A DNA stretch of 34,926 nt from JAGTVG01 sp964389805 (GCA_964389805.1 CAYMFU010000320.1:1-34926); one strand, 5' to 3'; shown: positions 1-8,538, counted from the first letter of the stretch. Made by a program: numbers and translations. The notes: generated from the letters alone by a model not told the origin.

Positions 1-1
1 A

Positions 2-682
2 AGGGCAAAAAGACCTTACCAGTTTAATATTGCTCCATACAAATTCAGGTGGTGGAACGATTATTCTTCACAAATGGGAAATTGGGGAGTACATTACATG
101 GATGTAATTCGCTGGATGATGGGAGAAAAAGCACCATCGGCAATAAGTGCAATTGGCGGGAAATATGTTTTAAAGCATGATGGGGATATTCCGGATACGA
201 TGGAAGTGCTATTTGAATTTGCCTCAGGGGCTATCGTCAAATTCAGCATCCATGAAGCTTGCGGCGGGGGCAATATTCCTATCGGCGAAATTGAACTTAA
301 AGGTACATTGGGCAATATTGGAATCAATCAGAATAGGTATCAGGTAATTCCAAGCCGTCCTGGTCAGTTCCAGACATGGGAGAACTTGGTGGAACCTGAA
401 GACTATCATATTGAATCAGATGAACAATTTGGGGATCTCAATATTAGTGAGGATTCCACGGCTAACTTGATCAGAAACTTCCTTGACTGCATAAAATCAA
501 GGCAAGAACCATGGTGCCCGCTTGAAGAGGGGCATAGATCCACTTCCTTTGCTCATCTGGCAAACATGTCATTAAAGCTTAAATCAAGACTGGAGTGGGA
601 TGCTGAAAAGGAAATGGTTACTAATCTTGATAAAGCAAATGAGTTGATGTCGTATGAATACCGGGATCCCTGGAAATTGTAA
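2..682 (+). CDS. Gfo/Idh/MocA-family oxidoreductase, C-terminal part (5' end outside window)
   Basis: The reading frame is open from base 2, so the gene starts before the window and 226 C-terminal residues are visible. The first residues include FRWWNDYSS followed by QMGNWGVHYMD, a conserved stretch of the C-terminal alpha/beta domain in Bacteroidota members of the Gfo/Idh/MocA family. The NAD(P)-binding Rossmann domain and any leader peptide are not visible. Family members oxidise or reduce sugar and cyclitol substrates with NAD(P); the substrate here cannot be told. It is the first visible gene of a co-directional operon, and the next start lies 34 bp after the stop. The family call is firm and the substrate is unknown. 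An internal ATG at 74 would be a false start, because homologous sequence continues upstream of it. Confidence 0.88.
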   Translation, partial: RAKRPYQFNIAPYKFRWWNDYSSQMGNWGVHYMDVIRWMMGEKAPSAISAIGGKYVLKHDGDIPDTMEVLFEFASGAIVKFSIHEACGGGNIPIGEIELKGTLGNIGINQNRYQVIPSRPGQFQTWENLVEPEDYHIESDEQFGDLNISEDSTANLIRNFLDCIKSRQEPWCPLEEGHRSTSFAHLANMSLKLKSRLEWDAEKEMVTNLDKANELMSYEYRDPWKL

Positions 683-716
683 ACGCTCTGAATATATATT
701 TATAAAAGAATCATTT

Positions 717-1688
717 ATGAAAAGGAAAAGAAGGGATTTCATTAAAAAAATATCCGGATTGGGCCTTGGTCTATCCGGATTGCCCTATGCCGGTTTTGCA
801 AAAGCATCCGGAAAGAGTAAAAGGCATAATACCAATAAAATTGATAACATCTGTGTCTTCTCGAAACACCTTCAGTTTCTTGATTATAATCAAATGGCTG
901 AAACTGCTGCTGAAATAGGATTTGACGGAGTTGATCTTTCAGTTCGGCCCGGAGGCCACGTATTACCGGAAAACGTAGCCAGGGACTTGCCTATTGCCGT
1001 GAAAGCTGTTGAAAAAGCGGGACTTAAAGTCCCGATGATGACAACAGCAATAACGAGTGCAAGCGATTTTGATTCCCAGGCCGTACTGGGTATTGCTGCA
1101 AATGAAGGCATTAAGTTATACCGCATGGGCTATATGAAGTATGATTTTGAGAAAGGAATAGATAAGACTTTAGATGACACTAAGTTTGTTATCGATAAAC
1201 TTGTTGAATTGAACGAATTTTTTGGAATCATTGGAGATTATCAAAACCATGATGGAACGAATATCGGTGCCGCCATCTGGGACCTCTGGACACTGTTCAG
1301 AAATCATGATACCGAATGGATCGGAGTTCAATATGACATCAGACATAATACGGTCGAAGGCGGTCACTCCTGGCCGGTAGACCTTCAACTGGTATCGCCA
1401 TATATACACTCACTGGTTATAAAAGATTTTAAATGGGGGATAGTAAATGGCAAATGGAGAACTATTAATACCCCTATTGGAGAAGGTATGGTGGATTTCC
1501 CTAGGTTTTTTAAGATGATAAAAGACTTGAACATTGGAGGCCCCATAACCATGCACTTCGAATACCCGCTGACCGATAAAACAATAGAGGAAATGGATCC
1601 TGAGGAAGCAACAAGACAGGTTTCTGCCTATATGAAGAAGGATCTTGAGATGCTAAAAGAATACTTAACAGAAGCTGATCTTTATTAG
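717..1688 (+). CDS. Tat-exported xylose-isomerase-like TIM-barrel protein (AP endonuclease 2 family)
   Basis: The protein has 323 residues. The start at 717 is preferred over an in-frame ATG at 654 that lies inside the upstream gene, because from 717 the product opens with KRKRRDFIKK and a Gly/Leu-rich stretch, a twin-arginine-type leader. After it come GFDGVDLSVRPGG near the barrel start, a QNHDGTNIG segment, YDIRHNTVEGG and a terminal MHFEY strand. These carry the His, Asp and Glu residues expected of the metal-dependent xylose-isomerase-like/AP endonuclease 2 fold (PF01261). Such proteins usually act as sugar or cyclitol isomerases or epimerases. A Tat leader predicts export of the folded enzyme to the periplasm. 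It sits between a Gfo/Idh oxidoreductase and an enolase-superfamily gene, 7 bp before the latter. The exact substrate is not inferable. Confidence 0.87.
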   Translation: MKRKRRDFIKKISGLGLGLSGLPYAGFAKASGKSKRHNTNKIDNICVFSKHLQFLDYNQMAETAAEIGFDGVDLSVRPGGHVLPENVARDLPIAVKAVEKAGLKVPMMTTAITSASDFDSQAVLGIAANEGIKLYRMGYMKYDFEKGIDKTLDDTKFVIDKLVELNEFFGIIGDYQNHDGTNIGAAIWDLWTLFRNHDTEWIGVQYDIRHNTVEGGHSWPVDLQLVSPYIHSLVIKDFKWGIVNGKWRTINTPIGEGMVDFPRFFKMIKDLNIGGPITMHFEYPLTDKTIEEMDPEEATRQVSAYMKKDLEMLKEYLTEADLY

Positions 1689-1695
1689 TTAATTT

Positions 1696-3087
1696 ATGAA
1701 AAGAAGAAAGTTCATAAGGAACTCGCTAATGACCGGAGGAATGGCCTTATCACATAATACCATGACGAAATCCATTTCATCTATTACAGGGAAAATGAAA
1801 AAACAGATCAAAATAAAATCAGCGAGATCCAATTTTGAAAGGGAGCCATTAATAAGACCTTTTGGTTTTAAAGGAGGATACATGACAGAGATATGGCAGA
1901 CAGCTTCCATGCTTGAATCTGAGTCGGGTACCAGGAAAGTAGGCCTTTGTTCACAAAGCGTTTTGTGGTCTGATGCAAGTGTTTTCTCAGCTCATTCAGA
2001 AAGTGGAGGGAATGCTCTGATGTATGCCATGACAGAACATGCTCTTTCCCTGTTAAAAGGCAGGACCTTTAGCGATCCAATGCAGCTTCTTGATGAATTG
2101 CTGGGTCCGGTATATGATTATGGGAAAAAAATTACCAATAATAACAAGCTTAGAGAGACCTTTGCTTTAAATGCACTAGTTAGCGTAGATAATGCAGCAT
2201 GGTTGTTATTTGCCAAAGAAAATAACATCGCTTCCTTCGATGATATGATCCCCGAGATTTATAAAGAAACCCTTTCTTACCATCATGATAAGGTTGCAAG
2301 CATTCCATTAATGGCTTACACTATTCCAATAGATGAAATAAAACAAGCAGTCGATGATGGGTATTTCTTTATGAAAATTAAGATCGGGCAACCTGGCACG
2401 CAGGAAGAAATGCTTGAAAAGGACAAAAAAAGACTGTCAGATATACATAATGCAATCGGACATATCACAACTCAGCATACTGAAAATGGAAAAATACCGT
2501 ATTATTTTGATGCAAATGGCAGGTATGAGAAGAAAGAAACCTTATTGAAATTGCTCGATCATGCGGAAAAAATAAAGGCAATAGACCAGATTGCTGTAAT
2601 AGAGGAACCTTTCCCTGAAGAAAAAGAAATCCTGGTTGGGGATATAGGATTACGTATCGCTGCCGACGAGAGTGCCCATACGGATAAGGATGCTATTAAA
2701 AGAATTCAAATGGGTTATAATGCAATTGCCCTAAAAGCAATTGCCAAAACCCTAAGTATGACCCTGAAAATTGCCAAGGTAGCCTTTGAAAAAAATATCC
2801 CTTGTTTTTGTGCTGATCTAACAGTTAGTCCTCTTCTTGTAGAATGGAATAAAGCCGTAGCTGCACGTCTTGCCCCATTCCCTGGGATGAACCTGGGGTT
2901 ATTGGAAACAAATGGGCATCAGAATTACAAAAACTGGAATGAGATGGTATCTTATCATCCCTACCCGAAAGCTTCCTGGAGAATAACTAAGGATGGATTA
3001 TTTTTTCTGGATAAGGATTATTATCAAAAAAGCGGGGGTATTTTTAATGATTCAATTCATTATATGAATTTGTTTCAGCATAAATAG
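1696..3087 (+). CDS. Tat-leader enolase-superfamily protein (muconate-lactonizing / dipeptide-epimerase type)
   Basis: The protein has 463 residues and opens with KRRKFIRNS, a Tat-type motif. The barrel carries the hallmarks of the MLE subgroup: KIK at residues 227-229 (catalytic base strand), metal-ligand candidates D272 in YYFDANG, E303 in VIEEPFPEE and D324 in AADES, and K347 in AIALKAIAK as the second barrel lysine. Known members racemise or epimerise dipeptides, dehydrate sugar acids or cycloisomerise muconate; the subgroup cannot be fixed by eye. A KxK plus late-Lys pair fits MLE, dipeptide-epimerase or OSBS-like enzymes better than mandelate-racemase-type dehydratases, which use a His/Asp pair. 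It starts 7 bp after the TIM-barrel gene and ends 8 bp before the RmlD gene, so co-transcription is very likely. Export of an enolase-superfamily enzyme is uncommon. Confidence 0.85.
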   Translation: MKRRKFIRNSLMTGGMALSHNTMTKSISSITGKMKKQIKIKSARSNFEREPLIRPFGFKGGYMTEIWQTASMLESESGTRKVGLCSQSVLWSDASVFSAHSESGGNALMYAMTEHALSLLKGRTFSDPMQLLDELLGPVYDYGKKITNNNKLRETFALNALVSVDNAAWLLFAKENNIASFDDMIPEIYKETLSYHHDKVASIPLMAYTIPIDEIKQAVDDGYFFMKIKIGQPGTQEEMLEKDKKRLSDIHNAIGHITTQHTENGKIPYYFDANGRYEKKETLLKLLDHAEKIKAIDQIAVIEEPFPEEKEILVGDIGLRIAADESAHTDKDAIKRIQMGYNAIALKAIAKTLSMTLKIAKVAFEKNIPCFCADLTVSPLLVEWNKAVAARLAPFPGMNLGLLETNGHQNYKNWNEMVSYHPYPKASWRITKDGLFFLDKDYYQKSGGIFNDSIHYMNLFQHK

Positions 3088-3095
3088 AAGAATTA

Positions 3096-3977
3096 ATGGT
3101 TAATATACTGGTCACCGGATCAAACGGACAGCTAGGATCAGAGATTCGAAGATTATCAGAAGTAAGTGATCATAATTTCATTTTCACTGATATAGAGGAA
3201 TTAGATCTAACGGACATCAATAAAATAGAACTGTTTTTTGAAAACAGGAATATATCTTACTGCATAAATTGTGCTGCTTATACTGCGGTTGACAAGGCGG
3301 AAACAGAGATCGAAAATGCTATTGCAGTAAATGTAACAGCAGTCCGGAACCTTGCAGAAGTATGTGCTTTGAACCAAACAGTCTTTATTCACATTTCTAC
3401 CGATTTTGTATTTGACGGAAGCAATTGCCAACCGTATGTAGAAACTGATAAAGCCAAACCAATTAATGTTTATGGGCAATCAAAGTATGAGGGAGAGCAC
3501 CAGGCTATAAAGGAAAATGCTGCAACAATTATCATCAGAACTTCATGGCTGTATTCTTCCTTTGGGAACAATTTTGTAAAAACAATGATAAAAGCCAGCA
3601 CCAAAAATGACAAACTAAATGTGATTTTTGATCAGGCAGGCACCCCAACCTATTCTTTTGACCTGGCTGCTGCCATTTTAAATATTATTGACAAGGTTCA
3701 AAAAAGCAAGAAAGATCGATTATCTTATTTTGGGATCTACCATTATAGTAATGAAGGAATTGCTTCCTGGTATGATTTTGCTATTGAGATTTTCAGGATT
3801 TCGGGTATCAAATGTGATGTAAATCCGATACTTACCCGGGATTTCCCCACTCCTTCAAAAAGGCCTCATTTCAGTGTTCTTGACAAATCAAAGATCAAAC
3901 TCACATTCGGATTGACCATCCCCTATTGGAAAGACAGTTTAACCAAATGTATTAAGGAATTAGAGCGGGCCGAGTGA
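3096..3977 (+). CDS. rfbD: RmlD-type dTDP-4-dehydrorhamnose reductase / NAD(P)-dependent sugar reductase
   Basis: The protein has 293 residues and no leader peptide, so it is cytoplasmic. The N-terminus LVTGSNGQLGSE is the dinucleotide-binding GxxGxxG loop of extended SDR enzymes. STDFVFDG (T102) and Y126-x3-K130 (YGQSK) form the catalytic triad, and the C-terminal half contains RTSWLYS and GTPTYSFDLA as in RmlD (PF04321). The classical role is the last step of dTDP-L-rhamnose synthesis, using NAD(P)H. No rfbA, rfbB or rfbC gene is nearby, and the gene is the last of an operon of catabolic-looking sugar enzymes, so it may instead act on another sugar intermediate. The start lies 8 bp after the enolase-superfamily stop. 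The last codon overlaps the first copy of a tandem repeat. The symbol reflects family similarity only. Confidence 0.8.
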   Translation: MVNILVTGSNGQLGSEIRRLSEVSDHNFIFTDIEELDLTDINKIELFFENRNISYCINCAAYTAVDKAETEIENAIAVNVTAVRNLAEVCALNQTVFIHISTDFVFDGSNCQPYVETDKAKPINVYGQSKYEGEHQAIKENAATIIIRTSWLYSSFGNNFVKTMIKASTKNDKLNVIFDQAGTPTYSFDLAAAILNIIDKVQKSKKDRLSYFGIYHYSNEGIASWYDFAIEIFRISGIKCDVNPILTRDFPTPSKRPHFSVLDKSKIKLTFGLTIPYWKDSLTKCIKELERAE

Positions 3978-4110
3978 AAGAAATGGTCCGGTGAACCATT
4001 TTCATTTGGCGCCTGAAAGCGAAGCGTGCGGGGGGGGACCAAGTGAAAAGAAATGGTCCGGTGAACCATACCCACGAGGAGCCTCAAAGCGAAGCGTACA
4101 GTACGGCCTA
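3973..4110. repeat. Two-copy imperfect tandem direct repeat, unit about 70 bp
   Basis: Copy 1 (about 3973-4041) and copy 2 (about 4042-4110) share the 20-base core GAAATGGTCCGGTGAACCAT (3980-3999 and 4050-4069). They also share GCCTsAAAGCGAAGCGT (4011-4027 and 4081-4097), which differs at one base. The core contains short inverted arms ATGGT and ACCAT. Copy 1 includes the TGA stop of the RmlD gene. The segment looks more G-rich than its surroundings, including a run of G near 4030. It fills most of the gap between the operon end and the methyltransferase gene. It has no coding potential that I can see. It could be one locus of a dispersed genomic repeat family or a structured 3' end. Confidence 0.75.
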
Positions 4111-4200
4111 ACGTTAACCTCCCTTAGAACGGAATTGAGAGGCCAGATCAATCATAAAATTTAATTATCTTCACAATCAAATTTTAAAATCACGATCAAT

Positions 4201-4923
4201 ATGCACGACTGGAGATCAGCAAAACTTACAGAAGACTACCTGGAAGGAGTTCGTGGCGGCATTCCACTTGCTGAAACACAAATTGAAGTTATTATCAGAA
4301 TACTAAAATCATGGGTTCCTGATTTTCATACATTCCTCGATATGGGTTGTGGTGATGGCATTTTAGGCAGGCAACTTTTGCAGGAGTGGCCGGAGTCCGA
4401 AGGGATTTTTATGGATTTTTCTCAACCAATGATTTCCTCTGCAAAAGAAAAATGCGGGCCTTATAAAAACCGATGCGCGATCGTTCTTCAGGATTACAGT
4501 GAGGACAACTGGATGGAGTCTATTAAAGATAAAACTCATGTTGATGTAGTAATTTCAGGCTATTCTATTCATCATCATGAAGATGAGAGGAAATACAGCA
4601 TTTATAAGGATGTATTCAAACTCCTAAAACCCGGGGGTGTCTTTCTAAACCTTGAACATGTTGCTTCACCGAATCCAAAAATTGAAAAATTGTTTGATGA
4701 AACCTTTATTGACGGTTTATATGCATATCATGTTAGATCCGGGGGGAAAGAAACAAGGCAGGATATAGCAGACAAGTTTTACAACCGGGAAGACAAAGTG
4801 CTTAATAAATTAACCCTGGTTGAAAAACAAGTTGATTGGCTTGATGATATTGGTTATATAAATACAGATTGCTTCTTTAAATTGTATGAATTGGCCCTTT
4901 TTGGTGGGCAAAAACCCTTATAA
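4201..4923 (+). CDS. Class I SAM-dependent methyltransferase
   Basis: The protein has 240 residues and is probably cytoplasmic. FLDMGCGDG (residues 45-53) is motif I, the glycine-rich SAM-binding loop. MDFSQPM follows with D72 at the end of strand beta-2, and DVVISGYSIHHH (115-126) matches the motif IV region. LLKPGGVFLNLEH is the post-motif III loop of Methyltransf_11/25-type enzymes. The methyl acceptor cannot be deduced. It stands alone: 223 bp separate it from the operon to the left, and it converges on the OmpA-type gene to the right. The ATG directly follows an AT-rich stretch with no clear Shine-Dalgarno sequence, which is normal for Bacteroidota. A TATCTTCA element at 4166-4173 could be part of a promoter, but no well-spaced -33 element was seen. 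Confidence 0.87.
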   Translation: MHDWRSAKLTEDYLEGVRGGIPLAETQIEVIIRILKSWVPDFHTFLDMGCGDGILGRQLLQEWPESEGIFMDFSQPMISSAKEKCGPYKNRCAIVLQDYSEDNWMESIKDKTHVDVVISGYSIHHHEDERKYSIYKDVFKLLKPGGVFLNLEHVASPNPKIEKLFDETFIDGLYAYHVRSGGKETRQDIADKFYNREDKVLNKLTLVEKQVDWLDDIGYINTDCFFKLYELALFGGQKPL

Positions 4924-5026
4924 GGCCAATTTGATTTTCATCCGGTAAGAGGAAGAGTTGAGTCTGCCTACCAGATAATAATGCTCCCTGGCTGGAAGGA
5001 TTAAATCCTGCTGATGTAGAAAGCTA

Positions 5027-7768
5027 TTAATCCCTGACAAGGAAAAACTGAACCCTCCTTCTGTCGATTCCTCCCTTAAGGTTCATAACATCATAAATAT
5101 CTTCAAAGTGCTTTCTATCCATGATCATCATTCTTTCTTCAGAAACACCACGCCCCCTTAAATAATCTTTTACAGCCTTAGCCCTTTTCTCAGACAGATT
5201 AAGGCGCATATTCTCTTGTGCAAGGTCCTCGAAGCCGACGATGACCAATTTCAACTGGGTTTTTTTCAGATATTCTACCAGAATATTGATCTTTTCAGCT
5301 GAATACTGGGTCAAAGGGATAGTATGATTTACATCAAAATGAGCAGAAACAGGAAGTTTTTCCCATACGATCAGATTGCTTAAATAGCCTTCTCTGGGAG
5401 ACAATTCGATTCCATTTTCATGGATTAATTGCCTGTATTTAATGGAAGTATACCTTAGATCAAAAGCATCTACAAAAAACATGTTTACCCTACGGTTGAG
5501 AAACCTTCCCAGAACGCTTTTATTATTCCAAATGGGTATAGTTTCACCATATCCTTTACTATGCAATCGAGTGCCTTCAATTCCTTTCTTGCTCAGGTAA
5601 TATTTTACCACCCCTGCTCGTCTATTTGACAATTTATCATTGTAGCTATCAGGCCCAATATAATCGGTGTGACCGGAAATAAAAATCTTAACATGCTTAA
5701 CATCAATAAGAAAATCCACTAGTTCATCAAGTCCAGTACTGTAATATGGTTTTAATTCGTAGGAATCAAAATCAAAGTTTATAGTAGGGATAATTACCTT
5801 TCCCCTGGAATCAAGTCGTGATAAGAATATGATCCCTTCTTCCCTTTCCATCACCGATCTAAGTTTCTGATCATCACCTGAACTTGCCAAAGAAGCAATC
5901 AATCTTTCCAGATAATCATAATCCCTCACTTCATCCTCAACATAAAATTTATTATCGTATCTCTCCCCATTCTGCTTCGGATCTTCAATCACGGTCGATG
6001 ACATATCGCGGGGTTTTCTGCTCCTGTCTCCCCTGCTTCTGGTATTCCCTGATATGCCCTGATTGTCAGCCTGATTGAGATCACCCTCCTCGTCCGCACC
6101 TGGTTCTGCAGCAACCACCATCGGACTACTTTCAGATTTTTTGTTCTGGACGGCATCAATGAATGCTGCAGAATCGACAATGGAAATAATCTCATCCTTA
6201 TTCGGGACAATATCCATTACATACTCAAAGATATCAGCCCGGTAAGGTATCAATAGATTCTTCTCTTTGAACCGGTAACCATCTGCATCTATACCCAGTT
6301 TATAACTCTTCTCGAATTCCAAAGGGGTATTATATTTTCCATTAGAAATATCCGTAGGTTCAAGCACTTTTGATTCGCCGGTCTTTACATCAATAATCCT
6401 GATTTTGGCATTTATGGGTTGATTAACATTGGGATCAAATAAATTAAATTTCATCAGGAAATTTGTAGAAACTGATCCAGGTCTTACGATCATATATATA
6501 TCCTTTTCTCCATATGAATCGTTTCGGTATGAAGCAAAGAATCCCTTTGTACCATTGGCATGAAGTGTAAAGTAAATGTCATCATCGGGCGTATTGATAG
6601 GATAACCAATATTTCTGGGTTCGGTCCAGCTTGCGATTTCTTCAAGATAAACGGATGAATATACATCATAACCGCCAAGACCTATATGTCCTCTGGAACT
6701 ATAAAAAAGGGTGCGCCCGTCGACATGAATTTGTGGAGCATCTTCGTCAAATGGTGTATTAATTACCTCTCCCAGGTTTTCAATGTTTCCATATTTGCCA
6801 TTATCCAGCAAAGTAGCCCTGTAGATATCAGATCCTCCATATCCTCCCGGTTTATCACTCGTGAAATAGATGAATTTTTCATCTGGGGTAAAACTTGCAC
6901 TGGACTCCCAATGAGATGTGTTTATGCCAGCTAAGGATTCCGGATCAGTCCAATCCCCATTTTGGAATTCACTAATATAAAGGTCTCCCCCATTATCAGA
7001 TTTATACAAAATGAGTGTTGAACCGTCTGGGCTCAAACCCACACAGGCATCATGGCCCGGTGTATTAAATTTCAGATCATTATCAGGTTCACTCCATGTC
7101 CCATCCCTGTTCAAGCGGGATATGTATACGTCTTCCATGAACAAACCCGATTTATCGACACTTCTGCCAGTTGTATTTGGCCGTCTTGAGGTAAAAATGA
7201 TCATGTCCTCATTTGTATTCATCAAAGGTACATATTCAGGGAAGGGACTGTTTATTGGGGTACCGAGATTATCAATTGGCGTTATAACAGGTTCTTTAAT
7301 ATATTGTTCTGCAAGCTTGCAATCCTGAATGTATTTTTCTATCTCAAGCCTTTCCTTATTATCAAACCTATTATACGAATCAGGTGCTTTTAATGCGATA
7401 TTATAATAATGAACCGCTGTATCAAATTTTAAATTGAAATGATAAGCCCGGGCAAGGTAAAAGTCAAGATTAGGATCAGTTTTACCATTATTTACAGCAT
7501 CAAGAAAATAGCTCAGGCTTTTTGCTTTATCAATACTGTGGTAATATATTATTCCAATTCTAAATTGATATTCAGGATTGTTTGGAGATAGCGAATCCAG
7601 CAGCAAATAGGTGTTTAATGCTTCACCATAATATTCCGATTCATACAATTGGTTTGCAGCGGTCTCTAACCGGGCAACCTGACGTTCCTTTTTTTTCTGG
7701 GCATTTACAGTAGTACTAAAAATTAGGGCAAAAACAAGAACGAAAAAAAAGCCCACCCTTGAAATCAT
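5027..7768 (-). CDS. TPR / PD40 beta-propeller / carboxypeptidase-regulatory / tandem OmpA-like outer-membrane protein
   Basis: The protein has 913 residues with a signal peptide at residues 1-23 (cleavage near VNAQ). TPR-like helices span about 30-150. About 170-400 contains at least five PD40/WD40-like blades (for example LSPDGSTLILYKS and FTPDEKFIYFTSDKPGG). A short beta-sandwich follows at about 435-530, then a charged low-complexity linker. A canonical OmpA C-terminal domain starts near 661 (INFDFDSYELKP, GHTDYIG with D702, LSNRRA, NRRV), the peptidoglycan-binding module. A second, diverged OmpA-like repeat covers about 800-913 (D848 in GFEDLA, LSEKRA, DRRRVQFF). The order TPR-PD40-CarbR-OmpA matches PorE-type proteins of the type IX secretion system, but such architectures are common in Bacteroidota, so a T9SS role is only a possibility. 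It is monocistronic and divergent from ssb. Confidence 0.88.
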   Translation of the reverse strand: MISRVGFFFVLVFALIFSTTVNAQKKKERQVARLETAANQLYESEYYGEALNTYLLLDSLSPNNPEYQFRIGIIYYHSIDKAKSLSYFLDAVNNGKTDPNLDFYLARAYHFNLKFDTAVHYYNIALKAPDSYNRFDNKERLEIEKYIQDCKLAEQYIKEPVITPIDNLGTPINSPFPEYVPLMNTNEDMIIFTSRRPNTTGRSVDKSGLFMEDVYISRLNRDGTWSEPDNDLKFNTPGHDACVGLSPDGSTLILYKSDNGGDLYISEFQNGDWTDPESLAGINTSHWESSASFTPDEKFIYFTSDKPGGYGGSDIYRATLLDNGKYGNIENLGEVINTPFDEDAPQIHVDGRTLFYSSRGHIGLGGYDVYSSVYLEEIASWTEPRNIGYPINTPDDDIYFTLHANGTKGFFASYRNDSYGEKDIYMIVRPGSVSTNFLMKFNLFDPNVNQPINAKIRIIDVKTGESKVLEPTDISNGKYNTPLEFEKSYKLGIDADGYRFKEKNLLIPYRADIFEYVMDIVPNKDEIISIVDSAAFIDAVQNKKSESSPMVVAAEPGADEEGDLNQADNQGISGNTRSRGDRSRKPRDMSSTVIEDPKQNGERYDNKFYVEDEVRDYDYLERLIASLASSGDDQKLRSVMEREEGIIFLSRLDSRGKVIIPTINFDFDSYELKPYYSTGLDELVDFLIDVKHVKIFISGHTDYIGPDSYNDKLSNRRAGVVKYYLSKKGIEGTRLHSKGYGETIPIWNNKSVLGRFLNRRVNMFFVDAFDLRYTSIKYRQLIHENGIELSPREGYLSNLIVWEKLPVSAHFDVNHTIPLTQYSAEKINILVEYLKKTQLKLVIVGFEDLAQENMRLNLSEKRAKAVKDYLRGRGVSEERMMIMDRKHFEDIYDVMNLKGGIDRRRVQFFLVRD

Positions 7769-7783
7769 TGGCAGTTTTTATTT

Positions 7784-7813
7784 CAAATATATAATCATTC
7801 TTTAGAGATGCAA
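7784..7813 (-). promoter_or_regulatory. Candidate Bacteroidota-type promoter of the OmpA-like gene
   Basis: On the minus strand TTG (7813-7811) is followed after 19 nt by TATATTTG (7791-7784), matching the -33/-7 consensus TTG-N19-TAnnTTTG of Bacteroidota. The start codon at 7768 is only about 16 nt from the -7 box, so the leader would be about 10 nt, which is short. Motif match only. Confidence 0.4.
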
Positions 7814-8030
7814 GTGTATTTAATATAATTATTAAAAGAAAAAAAATGAATTATGAAACTTCTATCCTAAAAGTGTGAATATAAATCACTTATCCATTTG
7901 TAAATGTTTTGAAACGTAAGTAAATATTTAATATACGATTGAAGATTATTTGAGGATTATCTTTAAATCCTAACATCAGGATTCGGCCGGTCTTGAAAGT
8001 AAACTTTATAAAAATAAAATCGAACCAGTT

Positions 8031-8384
8031 ATGAGAAACTTGAAAAACACGGTCCGGCTTATAGGAAATGTAGGTATGGACCCGGAATTAAAAACATTGA
8101 CCAATGGGAATACTGTAGCACGCTTTTCACTAGCTACATCGGAAGGTTACATAAATAAAGAAGGAGAAAAAGTAATTGATACACAATGGCACCGAATTGT
8201 CGCTTGGGGCAAGACTGCCCTACTCGTTGAAAAGATCTGTAGAAAAGGAAACCGGATTGCTGTGGATGGCAAGCTTACCAATCGTTCCTATGAGGATGAT
8301 AATGGAGAGAAAAAATACATCACAGAGATCATAGCCAATGAACTTATGGTCATTAATTCTCAGGTAAATAAAGCATCAACATAA
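8031..8384 (+). CDS. ssb: Single-stranded DNA-binding protein, short form
   Basis: The protein has 117 residues and is essentially one OB fold: NTVRLIGNVGMDPELK, ARFSLATSE, QWHRIVAWGKTA and GNRIAVDGKLTNRSYE are conserved Ssb segments (PF00436). It should coat single-stranded DNA in replication, recombination or repair. It ends at NSQVNKAST directly after the last OB strand. The flexible linker and the acidic tip ending in Pro-Phe, which recruits partner proteins in housekeeping Ssb, are both missing. Short tail-less paralogues are known in Bacteroidota and are often accessory copies, so this is probably not the main replication Ssb. It is monocistronic and divergent from the OmpA-like gene, with a 262 bp AT-rich spacer. 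Confidence 0.92.
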   Translation: MRNLKNTVRLIGNVGMDPELKTLTNGNTVARFSLATSEGYINKEGEKVIDTQWHRIVAWGKTALLVEKICRKGNRIAVDGKLTNRSYEDDNGEKKYITEIIANELMVINSQVNKAST

Positions 8385-8538
8385 ACAAGTGGTTTATTAA
8401 TCTATACTTCCGTATTTGGCCCCGGAAATCATTTCGAAAGCTCAGCTTGCCTGAAAGTTAAAATTGCTCCATTTGTAGGGAATTTAGTGTCGAAGTGTAC
8501 AACCAGGGGTCAAATATTGATCTAATCTCTAAGTCTAC

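Noticed and set aside
654..716. In-frame ATG at 654 as start of the TIM-barrel gene
   Set aside because: It lies inside the 3' end of the upstream oxidoreductase and would put 21 non-leader residues before a good Tat signal at 717.
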